From Candidatus Obscuribacterales bacterium (GTDB taxonomy: Bacteria > Cyanobacteriota > Vampirovibrionia > Obscuribacterales > Obscuribacteraceae): a stretch of DNA of 5,124 nucleotides. Positions 1 to 5,124 of this stretch are shown in pieces (the stretch's first letter is position 1; each line of letters starts with the position of its first letter). The stretch covers positions 1 to 5,124 of the forward strand of contig JAKFVJ010000489.1 of NCBI GenBank assembly GCA_021732245.1, written 5' to 3'. Position numbers and translations under genes: made by a program. The notes beneath the pieces are model-generated. The model searched no databases, was not told the origin of the DNA, and saw nothing but the letters and a program-made list of their open reading frames with translations.

Positions 1-81
1 GGACAGCGCATGCAAGTGCAATTGGATGCTCCTGTATCCATATCCGGTGGTGGAGTACCTCCGTACACTGGTGCCTTCTAG
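1..81 (+). CDS. C-terminal end of a truncated plus-strand gene (unknown product)
   Basis: Frame 1 is open from the first base to a TAG at 79-81 and encodes 26 residues that begin GQRMQVQLDAPVSISGG and end VPPYTGAF. The rest of the gene lies outside the window. The pattern of a Gly, alternating hydrophobic residues and 'LDAPVSI' looks like a final beta strand followed by a Gly/Pro-rich tail. It resembles the stretch KPGDEFLAEMNEKF near the end of the secreted protein at 597-1892, so it may belong to a related TrbI-like beta-domain protein; that link is an inference from about 12 residues. Frame 2 is also open to about base 103, but its translation is less protein-like. A strong hairpin terminator starts 32 bases after the stop, which supports a gene ending here. 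The function cannot be assigned. Confidence 0.5.
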   Translation, partial: GQRMQVQLDAPVSISGGGVPPYTGAF

Positions 82-113
82 CTCCAACTACAAGGTAAAC
101 TAAATAGATAACT

Positions 114-145
114 CTAAAAAGCCCTGCTTCTGCGGGGCTTTTTAG
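114..145. terminator. Intrinsic hairpin terminator, potentially bidirectional
   Basis: The arms 114-127 and 132-145 form a 14-bp stem (CTAAAAAGCCCTGC against GCGGGGCTTTTTAG) with one G-T wobble and a TTCT loop. The GC-rich core is flanked by A5 on one side and T5 on the other, so it can act as a terminator on either strand. It sits 32 bases after the stop of the partial plus-strand gene and 80 bases before the next start, so its main job is probably to end that upstream transcript. Confidence 0.85.
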
Positions 146-189
146 TTGCGATATATGTTGCCGGCGCAGAGCGCAGGACACGCATGCAG

Positions 190-195
190 TATACT
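190..195 (+). promoter_or_regulatory. Possible -10 box for the small zinc-ribbon gene
   Basis: TATACT matches the sigma-70 TATAAT consensus at five of six positions and lies 29 bases before the ATG at 225. That would give a leader of roughly 20-25 bases, enough to hold the ribosome site at 215-220. No good -35 box is found at 16-18 bases upstream: that stretch is GC-rich and holds the octamer CGCATGCA (181-188), which directly abuts the -10 and may be a regulator site. Without a -35 box this is a tentative call. Confidence 0.35.
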
Positions 196-224
196 TTCAA
201 TGTATTGCATTTTAGCGAGGTCCT

Positions 225-458
225 ATGTCTCTTTCGATTATTCAAGAAGCAATTGCCAACAAGAAGATGCTTTGCCCGAAGTGCAAGAAGCCTGTTCAAA
301 AGTTTGAAAAGTACGCTGAAACAATTGATGCTGTCCGCGACGGCTTCAATATTGTAGAAATTGATTCGCGCGGCTCGCGCGTGACGCTTACCTGCGGCAA
401 CGACGGTTGTGATTGGAAAGAGCGGACCGAGTATTGGCGCAATTTGATTGAGGATTAG
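225..458 (+). CDS. Small zinc-ribbon-like protein, 77 residues, function unknown
   Basis: The ORF starts at ATG 225 and ends at TAG 456-458. GCGAGG at 215-220 gives a Shine-Dalgarno match, though with a tight spacing of four bases. The protein has two cysteine pairs, CPKC at residues 17-20 and CGNDGC at residues 57-62, separated by 36 residues. This is the layout of a zinc ribbon in which two knuckles bind one Zn ion. The part between is charged and predicted mixed alpha/beta (KFEKYAETIDAVRDGF, then NIVEIDSRGSRVTLTC). The C-terminus is acidic and aromatic (DWKERTEYWRNLIED). There is no signal peptide or membrane segment, so it should be cytoplasmic. Zinc ribbons of this size are often nucleic-acid or protein-binding adaptors, but I do not recognise the family and assign no function. 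It stands alone between two terminators and so is probably monocistronic. Confidence 0.8.
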   Translation: MSLSIIQEAIANKKMLCPKCKKPVQKFEKYAETIDAVRDGFNIVEIDSRGSRVTLTCGNDGCDWKERTEYWRNLIED

Positions 459-533
459 GGCGACACAAGGACGGGCGCATGCAACATAGGACAGACGCGT
501 ACAATACGCGCGTACAGAGGATGATAGCCTTAA
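459..533. repeat. Intergenic cluster of the CGCRTRCA motif (three copies)
   Basis: This 75-base stretch between the small gene's stop and its terminator holds CGCATGCA at 476-483 and CGCGTACA at both 496-503 and 509-516. The last two form an exact 8-bp direct repeat with a 13-base period. The first two are preceded by GGAC (469-472 and 489-492). Two further copies with the same GGAC prefix lie at 1-14 and 176-188. No convincing ORF or RNA gene is seen here. The stretch would be the 3' UTR of the small gene. Its role is unknown. Confidence 0.45.
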
Positions 534-565
534 ACAAAAGCCCTGCCGTGAGGCAGGGCTTTTGT
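534..565. terminator. Bidirectional intrinsic terminator between convergent genes
   Basis: The arms 534-547 (ACAAAAGCCCTGCC) and 552-565 (GGCAGGGCTTTTGT) are perfectly complementary over 14 bp around a GTGA loop. T-rich tracts follow on both strands (CTTTTGTCTTTT on plus, CTTTTGTTT on minus). It lies 75 bases after the plus-strand small gene and 31 bases after the stop of the minus-strand secreted protein, so it can end both transcripts. The core AAAAGCCCTGC is identical to that of the hairpin at 114-145. Confidence 0.92.
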
Positions 566-596
566 CTTTTGATTTACTAGGTTATCGACAAGGAAC

Positions 597-1892
597 TTAT
601 TTCGATTTTGCCTTGGATGGCTTTTCCTTCACGATTGAACCACGAACCTTGGTTGAAGCGTTCGGCATAAGCGAAGCATCAGTTACTTGTTCGCCTGTGA
701 ACTTCTCATTCATTTCGGCGAGGAATTCATCACCTGGTTTGATGATTGCTTCCTGTCCGCGAACAGTTGTATCTTCAATCAACCACGATCCCGGCACTCC
801 ACTCAAGGCTCCCCAGAAGAAACCTTTGAGACGGCGGTGACGGACGTTTAAGCCTACCGGTTTAGCAAAAGCGAAATCCGGATGAACTGCACCCATTACG
901 CCAAGGACAACAGGCATTGCACCGAAAGTCATTGGACCTAATGGAGCCATAGCAAAGTTCAGACCGATACGAATGGCTTTGTAGCGCAATTGAGTTGACC
1001 ATGGACCGGTAATTTGTCCTTTGTGGTTAACTCCAAGTTCACGACCTTCAGCCTTGTTCTTGATGATGCGGGCCATTCTTGCCGGTTGCGCTTCCAATTT
1101 GATGTGCTCACCCTTTTCATTGATGAGTTCGTCAAATTCAAATCCGAGAACACCAGAGTTACGATAGAAACGCTGAGTTGTTATCATTGAACCCAAGATT
1201 GTTCTTGCGCGCAAAACGTAGTTTACGTGACCGGTTACCAGACTACCTTTATTAGCAATGTGATGATCGCCAATTTTGACTTCGTACTTAACTCTGCCTT
1301 GGAAAGGATCGCCTTTCTTAGTTGTTTTGCTGTTTAATTCAGACTGCATAACAACCGGGAAGCGAGCACCGGCTTTGATGACGGTTTTGCCATCGTCAGT
1401 CGGCATCTCTTCATATTTAATTGTCTCTTGTGTCTCTACTTCTTCATCGTTATCGATGATGATTGGTCCACCGGCTGTTACCACTTCTGTTAAAGGGGCT
1501 TGTGGAGCCTGTGGTGCTGCCGGTACGTATGGAATTGGTCCAAGCGAAAGGGCAGTGTTTGATTCAACCGCTCCTGGTACAGGAGCCTCTTCAGAAATTG
1601 ATTCAGATGCTTTGACGACAGTTGTAGTCGTTTCAGTGGTTGTAGCTTCGGTTGGGGTGATGTCGGATCTAACGGCGATGCTCTTGCTGGATTCTTGAGC
1701 TGCATTGACTAAATCTTGTGATTCGACTTTTAGCGTTGTCGGCACCGGCAGATTTTTGTTCTGCAGCATTTCGACGCTTGCCGAGTCATCAGCAAAGGCA
1801 CAAGTACCAAGTCCCAGTTGCGATGCAAGCATGAGGCTTAGGGCAAGTGGCATCTTCCCAGGTTTCCGTAAGGTTGTGGCGCGCTTTGTCAT
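597..1892 (-). CDS. Secreted protein with TrbI/VirB10-like beta domain, ~431 residues
   Basis: The frame is open from 2069, but the ATG at 1892 is the better start. It has AAAGGA (1909-1904) 11 bases upstream and begins directly with a signal peptide: a basic n-region (MTKRATTLRKPGK), then a hydrophobic core and a likely signal peptidase I site after CAFA, residue 34. The extra 59 upstream residues do not look like protein and would bury the signal. Residues about 79-141 are a low-complexity linker, first Thr/Glu-rich, then Pro/Ala-rich (VPAAPQAPQAP). Residues about 169-269 follow a pattern seen in TrbI/VirB10-like beta domains: IKAGARFPVVMQSELNSKT, then KKGDPFQGRV, then an IANKGSLVTGHV strand-turn and an FEFDEL strand. 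Hydrophobic, Gly-rich segments follow at about 307-343 and 356-371, then KPGDEFLAEM and a Lys-rich tail. It is probably a periplasmic or envelope structural protein. No conjugation genes are nearby, so a role in conjugation is not implied. The exact family is uncertain. Confidence 0.8.
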   Translation of the reverse strand: MTKRATTLRKPGKMPLALSLMLASQLGLGTCAFADDSASVEMLQNKNLPVPTTLKVESQDLVNAAQESSKSIAVRSDITPTEATTTETTTTVVKASESISEEAPVPGAVESNTALSLGPIPYVPAAPQAPQAPLTEVVTAGGPIIIDNDEEVETQETIKYEEMPTDDGKTVIKAGARFPVVMQSELNSKTTKKGDPFQGRVKYEVKIGDHHIANKGSLVTGHVNYVLRARTILGSMITTQRFYRNSGVLGFEFDELINEKGEHIKLEAQPARMARIIKNKAEGRELGVNHKGQITGPWSTQLRYKAIRIGLNFAMAPLGPMTFGAMPVVLGVMGAVHPDFAFAKPVGLNVRHRRLKGFFWGALSGVPGSWLIEDTTVRGQEAIIKPGDEFLAEMNEKFTGEQVTDASLMPNASTKVRGSIVKEKPSKAKSK

Positions 1893-1903
1893 TTTATTTC
1901 TGG

Positions 1904-1909
1904 TCCTTT
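1904..1909 (-). promoter_or_regulatory. Ribosome binding site deciding the start at 1892
   Basis: AAAGGA on the minus strand lies 11 bases before ATG 1892-1890. The spacing is slightly long, but no comparable site precedes the upstream candidate starts of the same frame. Together with the signal peptide that begins at this ATG, it fixes the start of the secreted protein. Confidence 0.6.
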
Positions 1910-1989
1910 CGTGACGCCTTGGAGCTTGTGCAATTTCTTGTCGGCTCTCTGATTTCTCAGTGCCGGCATGCCCTCTAAGCCAGGCATTG

Positions 1990-2018
1990 ATCATATACAA
2001 CCGATAAGTACTTACCAA
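1990..2018 (-). promoter_or_regulatory. Predicted sigma-70-type promoter of the secreted TrbI-like protein
   Basis: On the minus strand, TTGGTA (2018-2013, four of six matches to TTGACA) and TATGAT (1995-1990, five of six matches to TATAAT) are separated by 17 bases. Transcription would start near 1983, giving a leader of about 90 bases before ATG 1892. The spacer and the -35 edge carry the perfect 10-bp palindrome TAAGTACTTA (2014-2005), a possible operator. The site lies in the 180-base gap after the TPR-CHAT gene, so the secreted protein can be transcribed independently. Confidence 0.55.
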
Positions 2019-2072
2019 ACTCCTTGATAACTGAATTAATCCACCGCATACCGCCGAATTGAGACACACAAG

Positions 2073-2522
2073 CTAGAAGCTTGGTCCCCAGATCTGATAC
2101 GCCGCCCATAGTCTGGGTGAAGCGTTGCGAGAAAGTCCTTTAAGTTGCGCCTTGCGCAGGGATTTAGCCCGGCTCAAGCCACCATGTGATTCTTTATAGA
2201 ACTCAGCAAGTTGACCTGATCTGTCTTCAACTGGCTCTTGCCAGAGGCTCATCATGACATTGCGCGCGCCTGTGTAATTAAGTCCCCGGCTAAACACCTT
2301 GACTGCATGTCCGCGTGTATCTTTGGCATTTACTGTCGTTCCAGACAAGACAAATAAGTCCGGCGAAAGGTTGGTTTGGAACAACTGCTTTGCGGAAAGC
2401 TTAGGGCTATTTTTTCCTTTGTTGACAAGAACAGGTATTTCTACCATCAACGGATCATTGGCCGGCAAAGTCAGCTGAGTCGCCAAGTGGAGGTAGCTGT
2501 TGCCAGCTGTTTTCTCTTCAAG
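2073..2522 (-). pseudogene. C-terminal half of the CHAT domain, cut off by an in-frame stop
   Basis: This stretch continues the reading frame of the TPR-CHAT gene beyond its TAA at 2525-2523, with no frameshift, to a TAG at 2075-2073. The first codons read LEEKTAGNSYLHLATQ, matching the CHAT strand that normally reads xYLHLATHG. It then keeps the domain's later landmarks: DLFVLSGTT (usually DLVVLSACETG), GARNVMMSLWQ (usually GARsVvaSLWpv), LAEFYKE, a SLRKAQL helix, and LWAAYQIWG near the end. There is no separate start with a ribosome site. A TTG at 2486 opens the remaining frame, but it falls inside the HLAT strand, so a free-standing 137-residue protein is unlikely. The His-to-Gln change (codon 859) and Cys-to-Thr change (codon 905) imply no protease activity. 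The clean frame after the stop suggests that the stop is recent, an assembly error, or read through. Confidence 0.75.
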
Positions 2523-2525
2523 TTA
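2523..2525 (-). other. In-frame TAA interrupting the TPR-CHAT gene
   Basis: The minus strand reads CTG CCC TAA CTT GAA. This is codon 843 counted from the GTG at 5051. It is the only stop in 992 codons of otherwise continuous frame with CHAT-like sequence on both sides. One base change from CAA (Gln), AAA (Lys), GAA (Glu) or TTA (Leu) would account for it. TAA is also the stop of the downstream secreted gene, so the window gives no support for reassignment of TAA. It is generally the least leaky stop, which argues against routine readthrough. Confidence 0.85.
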
Positions 2526-5051
2526 GGGCAGAGAAGTCTTGCCTGTAAGCATTGTGATGTTTTCCGGCTCAAACGCTGAAGCAACAGCGTTTACTTCGGC
2601 ACTGGTTTTCACAACAGTGCCTGTCGCCGGTTCAGCTAGTACCACGTTTTGTCCGGCTGTTTTGTCCTGTGAGCTTGCACCGTCAATAAGAGCTGCGGCA
2701 GAACTAAACATGGAAAGTGTATGGCTTTCGACCAAAAACTTACCAGTGTTGTCGACAAGGGCCGCAAACGGAACATTCAACAAAACGGCATCCGGAATAA
2801 CAACAAGAGTGTCATCTTCATTTTTAGGCAGTGTTGCCATTACATTGGCCGGCAGAAGCTCAGAGCCGAGAATTTGCAACATTTTCTTGTCCGCGTCAAC
2901 TGCAGGAGTTGTGGCAGAAGTTTCAGGTTTTGTCGATGCGCTTATAAGTGAAGCAACTTGTGATTCGAGTTGTTTGCGTCCAACAGGTAGGTTGAAGGCG
3001 GTTAGTTTTCCTTGCGGATTAACGCTAAATACCATGGTGCCGTTGCTGCCGACGAAATAATCGAGCACCGTCAAATGTTTTTGCTGTGCCAATTTTGTAA
3101 TTTCTTGGGCTGTCAAAGGCAGCGGTGCTATGAGGCGTGCCAGTGGTTTGTTTTCAGCAGCCAATTGGGCAAAGCGGCTCATCCAGTTTTGCCACTCTTT
3201 GACTAAGTTGGTTGGGTTGCTGCCGACTTCGGCTGCGTGGATGTGAATTCTTTGCTTGTACAAGTCGTTGTAGATTTCTTGATCTGCCGCTTTCACAATT
3301 CCTTGTGAGCGCTTCCAATCTGTAATGAATGATTCTTCCTTGAGCTGTGCTGCGACACTGTAAGCAGTGCCTGCCATTTTTTGCCCTACCAGAAGTGATA
3401 CCAGTTTGTAGGAGAGATCTTCTCTGCTCGATGGGAAATTGAGACTTTCCGGGCTGCCGAAGTTGCCTGCTTGCGGTGAACGTATAAAGGAAACAGCGCT
3501 ATTTAGGGTGTCTTTGATTTGCTGCTGTTGTTGCTGCAGCTGCTGTTGAGTCAAAGGTTGGGCTTGAGGAATTTGCGCTTGGGTTATATAAACCTGGGCA
3601 AGATTTGTGTAATTGCGCCAGAGGCTGGCATCGTCGTGTACTTTTTCGCTAATTGCGATGCCTTGCTTGATAAACGATTCTGCTGCTGCTGTTTCCTTCA
3701 ATGTCAGACATATCTCGCCGAGAGCGGCGTATGTGCGACCTTCAAGAAATTGATTGTCCAGCTTTTTGAAATTGGTCAATATAGCTGTAAGAGTTTGCTT
3801 CGCTCCTCTGTTGTCGCCTGAACGAGCCCTGGCATAAGCCAAGTTCTGCATGATGATCACGTTGAGCTTAGGACGTCTCGGAGTTGCGATTGCTTGCATT
3901 TCCATAGCTTGTTGGAAGTGTTGGAAAGCTGATTGATATTGACTTAGTTGTGTTTCAACAATTGCCAAAGAATTTAAGAGTGTTGCTTGCGATAAAGCAT
4001 TTCCTTTAGTCTTCAAAATCGTGCAGGCATTTTCCAAATACTTTTTGGCTGATTCTAATTCACCAAGTGCCGACAATGTTGAACCGTAGCCTGCCTGAAA
4101 TTGTGCAACCGCTAATTGATCAGCAAGCTTCACTTGTGTGGCCATCGCCATGTCGTATTTTTGCAATGCATTTTCGTATTCGCCCAAGTTGTATTGGCAG
4201 TTTGCCAATGTTGCAAGAGCGCCGACCACAAGGGCTGGATCTTTGGAGTTTAGGGCGGAAGTCAGTGCCTGATTGGCCTCTTCTTCACCGGCTACTAGAT
4301 AACCCAATTCTTGGTACATCGCAGCAATTGCCGTGCGCATGGAAATTTCATTGGCGTAGTCACCAGCTTTTCCATAGTACGAAGCAGAGTTTTGGAAGAA
4401 TGGAATTGACTCTTTCAATTTGCCGGTGTTTGCCAATAAATTGCCGGCGAGATTCATAACTTTGGCTGCGTCCGGTGCGTCATCAACACCCAACTCGGCA
4501 TAAGACTTCATTGCCATTTCAAGCAGTTGACCGGCAAGAGCATGGTTGTCTTGTTTGAAATATACTTGCGCCATCGCAACGCGTGCACGTGCAATAGCTT
4601 TTTGATCGGAGCTGTTGTTTAAAACCTCAAGAGCATTCTCGCCTAATTCTTTTGCACGTACTAATTGCCCGCGATCGTAGTAGAGGCGACACATATTGGT
4701 CAATGCGCGTCCTTCACCTTCAGAAGAACGCATTTCTTTTGATAAACCATAGGCCTCTTGCCACTTCGACAATGCTTTGTCTAGATCGTGCTTTTGAAAT
4801 GCAGCTTCACCTTCTGCTTCAAACTTCTTGAGCTTGTCTATCGTCTCTGCAGTTTGCGGGAGTATAGGCAAATACTGAAGTGTTGGATCTTCTTCATTTG
4901 CAGGGGCTTTAGAAGCTTTGATAGCAGCTTCGGCAGCGGGTGTTGTCGTCGTCTTTACACCGGAAGCAGCTATTGCCGGCAAGCCGATAGACAGGGCAAG
5001 CAACAACGACATTGTCGTTCTTGTAGAAGACAAGAGATTGTTGTAATTCAC
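2523..5051 (-). CDS. Exported TPR-repeat protein with truncated CHAT domain (842 residues)
   Basis: The start is taken at GTG 5051 because AAGGGG (5063-5058) sits six bases upstream. An in-frame GTG at 5066 would overlap that site. Residues 1-30 look like a signal peptide with hydrophobic core MSLLLALSIGLPAIAA, followed by a Thr/Ala-rich linker. From about 76 to 480 there are some 10-11 tetratricopeptide repeats, recognisable by Ala/Gly/Tyr patterns such as ANCQYNLGEYENALQKY (284-300) and NSLAIVETQLSQYQSAFQHF. A glutamine-rich run follows at 502-511. The CHAT domain (caspase-HetF-associated with TPRs, a clan CD peptidase fold) begins near 660 with LTVLDYFVGSNG and includes VVIPDAVLLNVPFAAL (750-765) and FLVESHTLSMFSSAAAL. 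It stops at TAA just after MLTGKTSLP, before the strand that would carry the catalytic His. The product would thus be a TPR scaffold with half a CHAT domain, which may not fold. Function and partners are unknown. TPR-CHAT proteins act in proteolytic signalling, but here catalysis appears lost in any case. Confidence 0.85.
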   Translation of the reverse strand: MNYNNLLSSTRTTMSLLLALSIGLPAIAASGVKTTTTPAAEAAIKASKAPANEEDPTLQYLPILPQTAETIDKLKKFEAEGEAAFQKHDLDKALSKWQEAYGLSKEMRSSEGEGRALTNMCRLYYDRGQLVRAKELGENALEVLNNSSDQKAIARARVAMAQVYFKQDNHALAGQLLEMAMKSYAELGVDDAPDAAKVMNLAGNLLANTGKLKESIPFFQNSASYYGKAGDYANEISMRTAIAAMYQELGYLVAGEEEANQALTSALNSKDPALVVGALATLANCQYNLGEYENALQKYDMAMATQVKLADQLAVAQFQAGYGSTLSALGELESAKKYLENACTILKTKGNALSQATLLNSLAIVETQLSQYQSAFQHFQQAMEMQAIATPRRPKLNVIIMQNLAYARARSGDNRGAKQTLTAILTNFKKLDNQFLEGRTYAALGEICLTLKETAAAESFIKQGIAISEKVHDDASLWRNYTNLAQVYITQAQIPQAQPLTQQQLQQQQQQIKDTLNSAVSFIRSPQAGNFGSPESLNFPSSREDLSYKLVSLLVGQKMAGTAYSVAAQLKEESFITDWKRSQGIVKAADQEIYNDLYKQRIHIHAAEVGSNPTNLVKEWQNWMSRFAQLAAENKPLARLIAPLPLTAQEITKLAQQKHLTVLDYFVGSNGTMVFSVNPQGKLTAFNLPVGRKQLESQVASLISASTKPETSATTPAVDADKKMLQILGSELLPANVMATLPKNEDDTLVVIPDAVLLNVPFAALVDNTGKFLVESHTLSMFSSAAALIDGASSQDKTAGQNVVLAEPATGTVVKTSAEVNAVASAFEPENITMLTGKTSLP

Positions 5052-5057
5052 AGAAGT

Positions 5058-5063
5058 CCCCTT
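5058..5063 (-). promoter_or_regulatory. Ribosome binding site deciding the GTG start at 5051
   Basis: AAGGGG on the minus strand is separated by six bases (ACTTCT) from GTG 5051-5049. This is optimal Shine-Dalgarno spacing. It is the reason to prefer this start over the GTG at 5066, which lies just upstream of the same purine tract and has no equally good site of its own. Confidence 0.7.
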
Positions 5064-5091
5064 CACTCAAATGACAGAATTATCGAACCCT

Positions 5092-5121
5092 ATTATAAGA
5101 GAGAAGCCTTCGTAGTGGCAG
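5092..5121 (-). promoter_or_regulatory. Predicted sigma-70-type promoter of the TPR-CHAT gene
   Basis: A perfect TATAAT -10 box lies at 5097-5092 on the minus strand. A -35 candidate, CTGCCA (5121-5116, four of six matches to TTGACA), is 18 bases upstream. Transcription would begin near 5085, giving a leader of about 34 bases before GTG 5051. The -35 box touches the end of the window, so upstream regulatory sites cannot be seen. Confidence 0.55.
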
Positions 5122-5124
5122 ATA

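Noticed and set aside
1276..1698. A plus-strand open frame of 140 codons
   Set aside because: It lies wholly antisense to the secreted protein. Its Val/Ser/Ala-rich sequence is the complement of the low-complexity linker, and it has no ribosome site.
1893..2069. The frame of the secreted protein stays open upstream to 2069, adding 59 residues
   Set aside because: The extension has no ribosome site, covers a likely promoter (1990-2018), and would bury a clear signal peptide that starts at ATG 1892.
2071..2083. Small inverted repeat AAGCTAGAAGCTT at the end of the TPR-CHAT gene, considered as a terminator
   Set aside because: The stem is only about 5 bp, it overlaps the stop codon, and no T tract follows on the minus strand.
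2073..2486. A free-standing 137-residue protein starting at TTG 2486
   Set aside because: There is no ribosome site before it. The start falls within the CHAT HLAT strand, and the frame is continuous with the upstream gene except for one TAA. It is better read as the severed end of that gene.
2523..2525. Reassigned TAA or programmed recoding as the explanation for the internal stop
   Set aside because: TAA also terminates the neighbouring secreted gene (599-597), no recoding signal such as a downstream hairpin or slippery run was seen, and TAA is the least leaky stop. It is not excluded, only less likely than mutation or error.
2539..3060. A plus-strand open frame of 173 codons
   Set aside because: It is antisense to the CHAT-coding region, whose minus-strand translation has clear family motifs. 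The plus-strand product has no recognisable motif.
4668..4676. CGCGATCG, considered as a cyanobacterial HIP1 site
   Set aside because: HIP1 is GCGATCGC. This copy does not match all eight bases, and no exact HIP1 copy was noticed, so it gives no support for a HIP1-rich genome.

Overview
The window looks like ordinary bacterial chromosome of middling GC content, with Shine-Dalgarno-led genes, exported proteins with classical signal peptides, and simple hairpin terminators. The combination of a large exported TPR-CHAT protein with a secreted protein carrying a TrbI/VirB10-like fold suggests a member of the Cyanobacteria/Melainabacteria (Vampirovibrionia, Obscuribacter-like) group. That placement comes from protein style only and is low to moderate confidence. 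No rRNA, tRNA, CRISPR array, IS element or integrase is visible.

Layout. Bases 1-81 hold the last 26 codons of a plus-strand gene, followed by a hairpin terminator (114-145). Next is a 77-residue plus-strand zinc-ribbon-like protein (225-458). A 14-bp perfect bidirectional terminator (534-565) separates it from two minus-strand genes. The first is a secreted protein of about 431 residues (597-1892), with a low-complexity Thr/Pro linker and a TrbI-like beta domain, behind its own promoter in a 180-base gap. The second is a large exported TPR-CHAT gene (2073-5051), whose promoter lies just inside the right edge of the window.

The most notable point is the TPR-CHAT gene. Two separate open frames (2523-5051 and 2073-2486) are in fact one reading frame, split by a single TAA at 2523-2525. 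The 12 codons between the stop and the second frame, and everything after them, read as the missing C-terminal half of the CHAT domain. The CHAT catalytic His and Cys both appear to be replaced (HLATQ for the usual HLATHG, VLSGTT for the usual VLSACE). The gene therefore encoded a non-catalytic CHAT scaffold even before the stop, and now makes an 842-residue truncated product unless the stop is an error or is read through.

A second, smaller pattern is a motif family, GGAC followed by CGCRTRCA, found around the small zinc-ribbon gene (five octamers within the first 516 bases). Nothing in the window links the genes into one pathway. The two minus-strand genes both encode exported envelope-type proteins and may be related in function, but the second has its own promoter.
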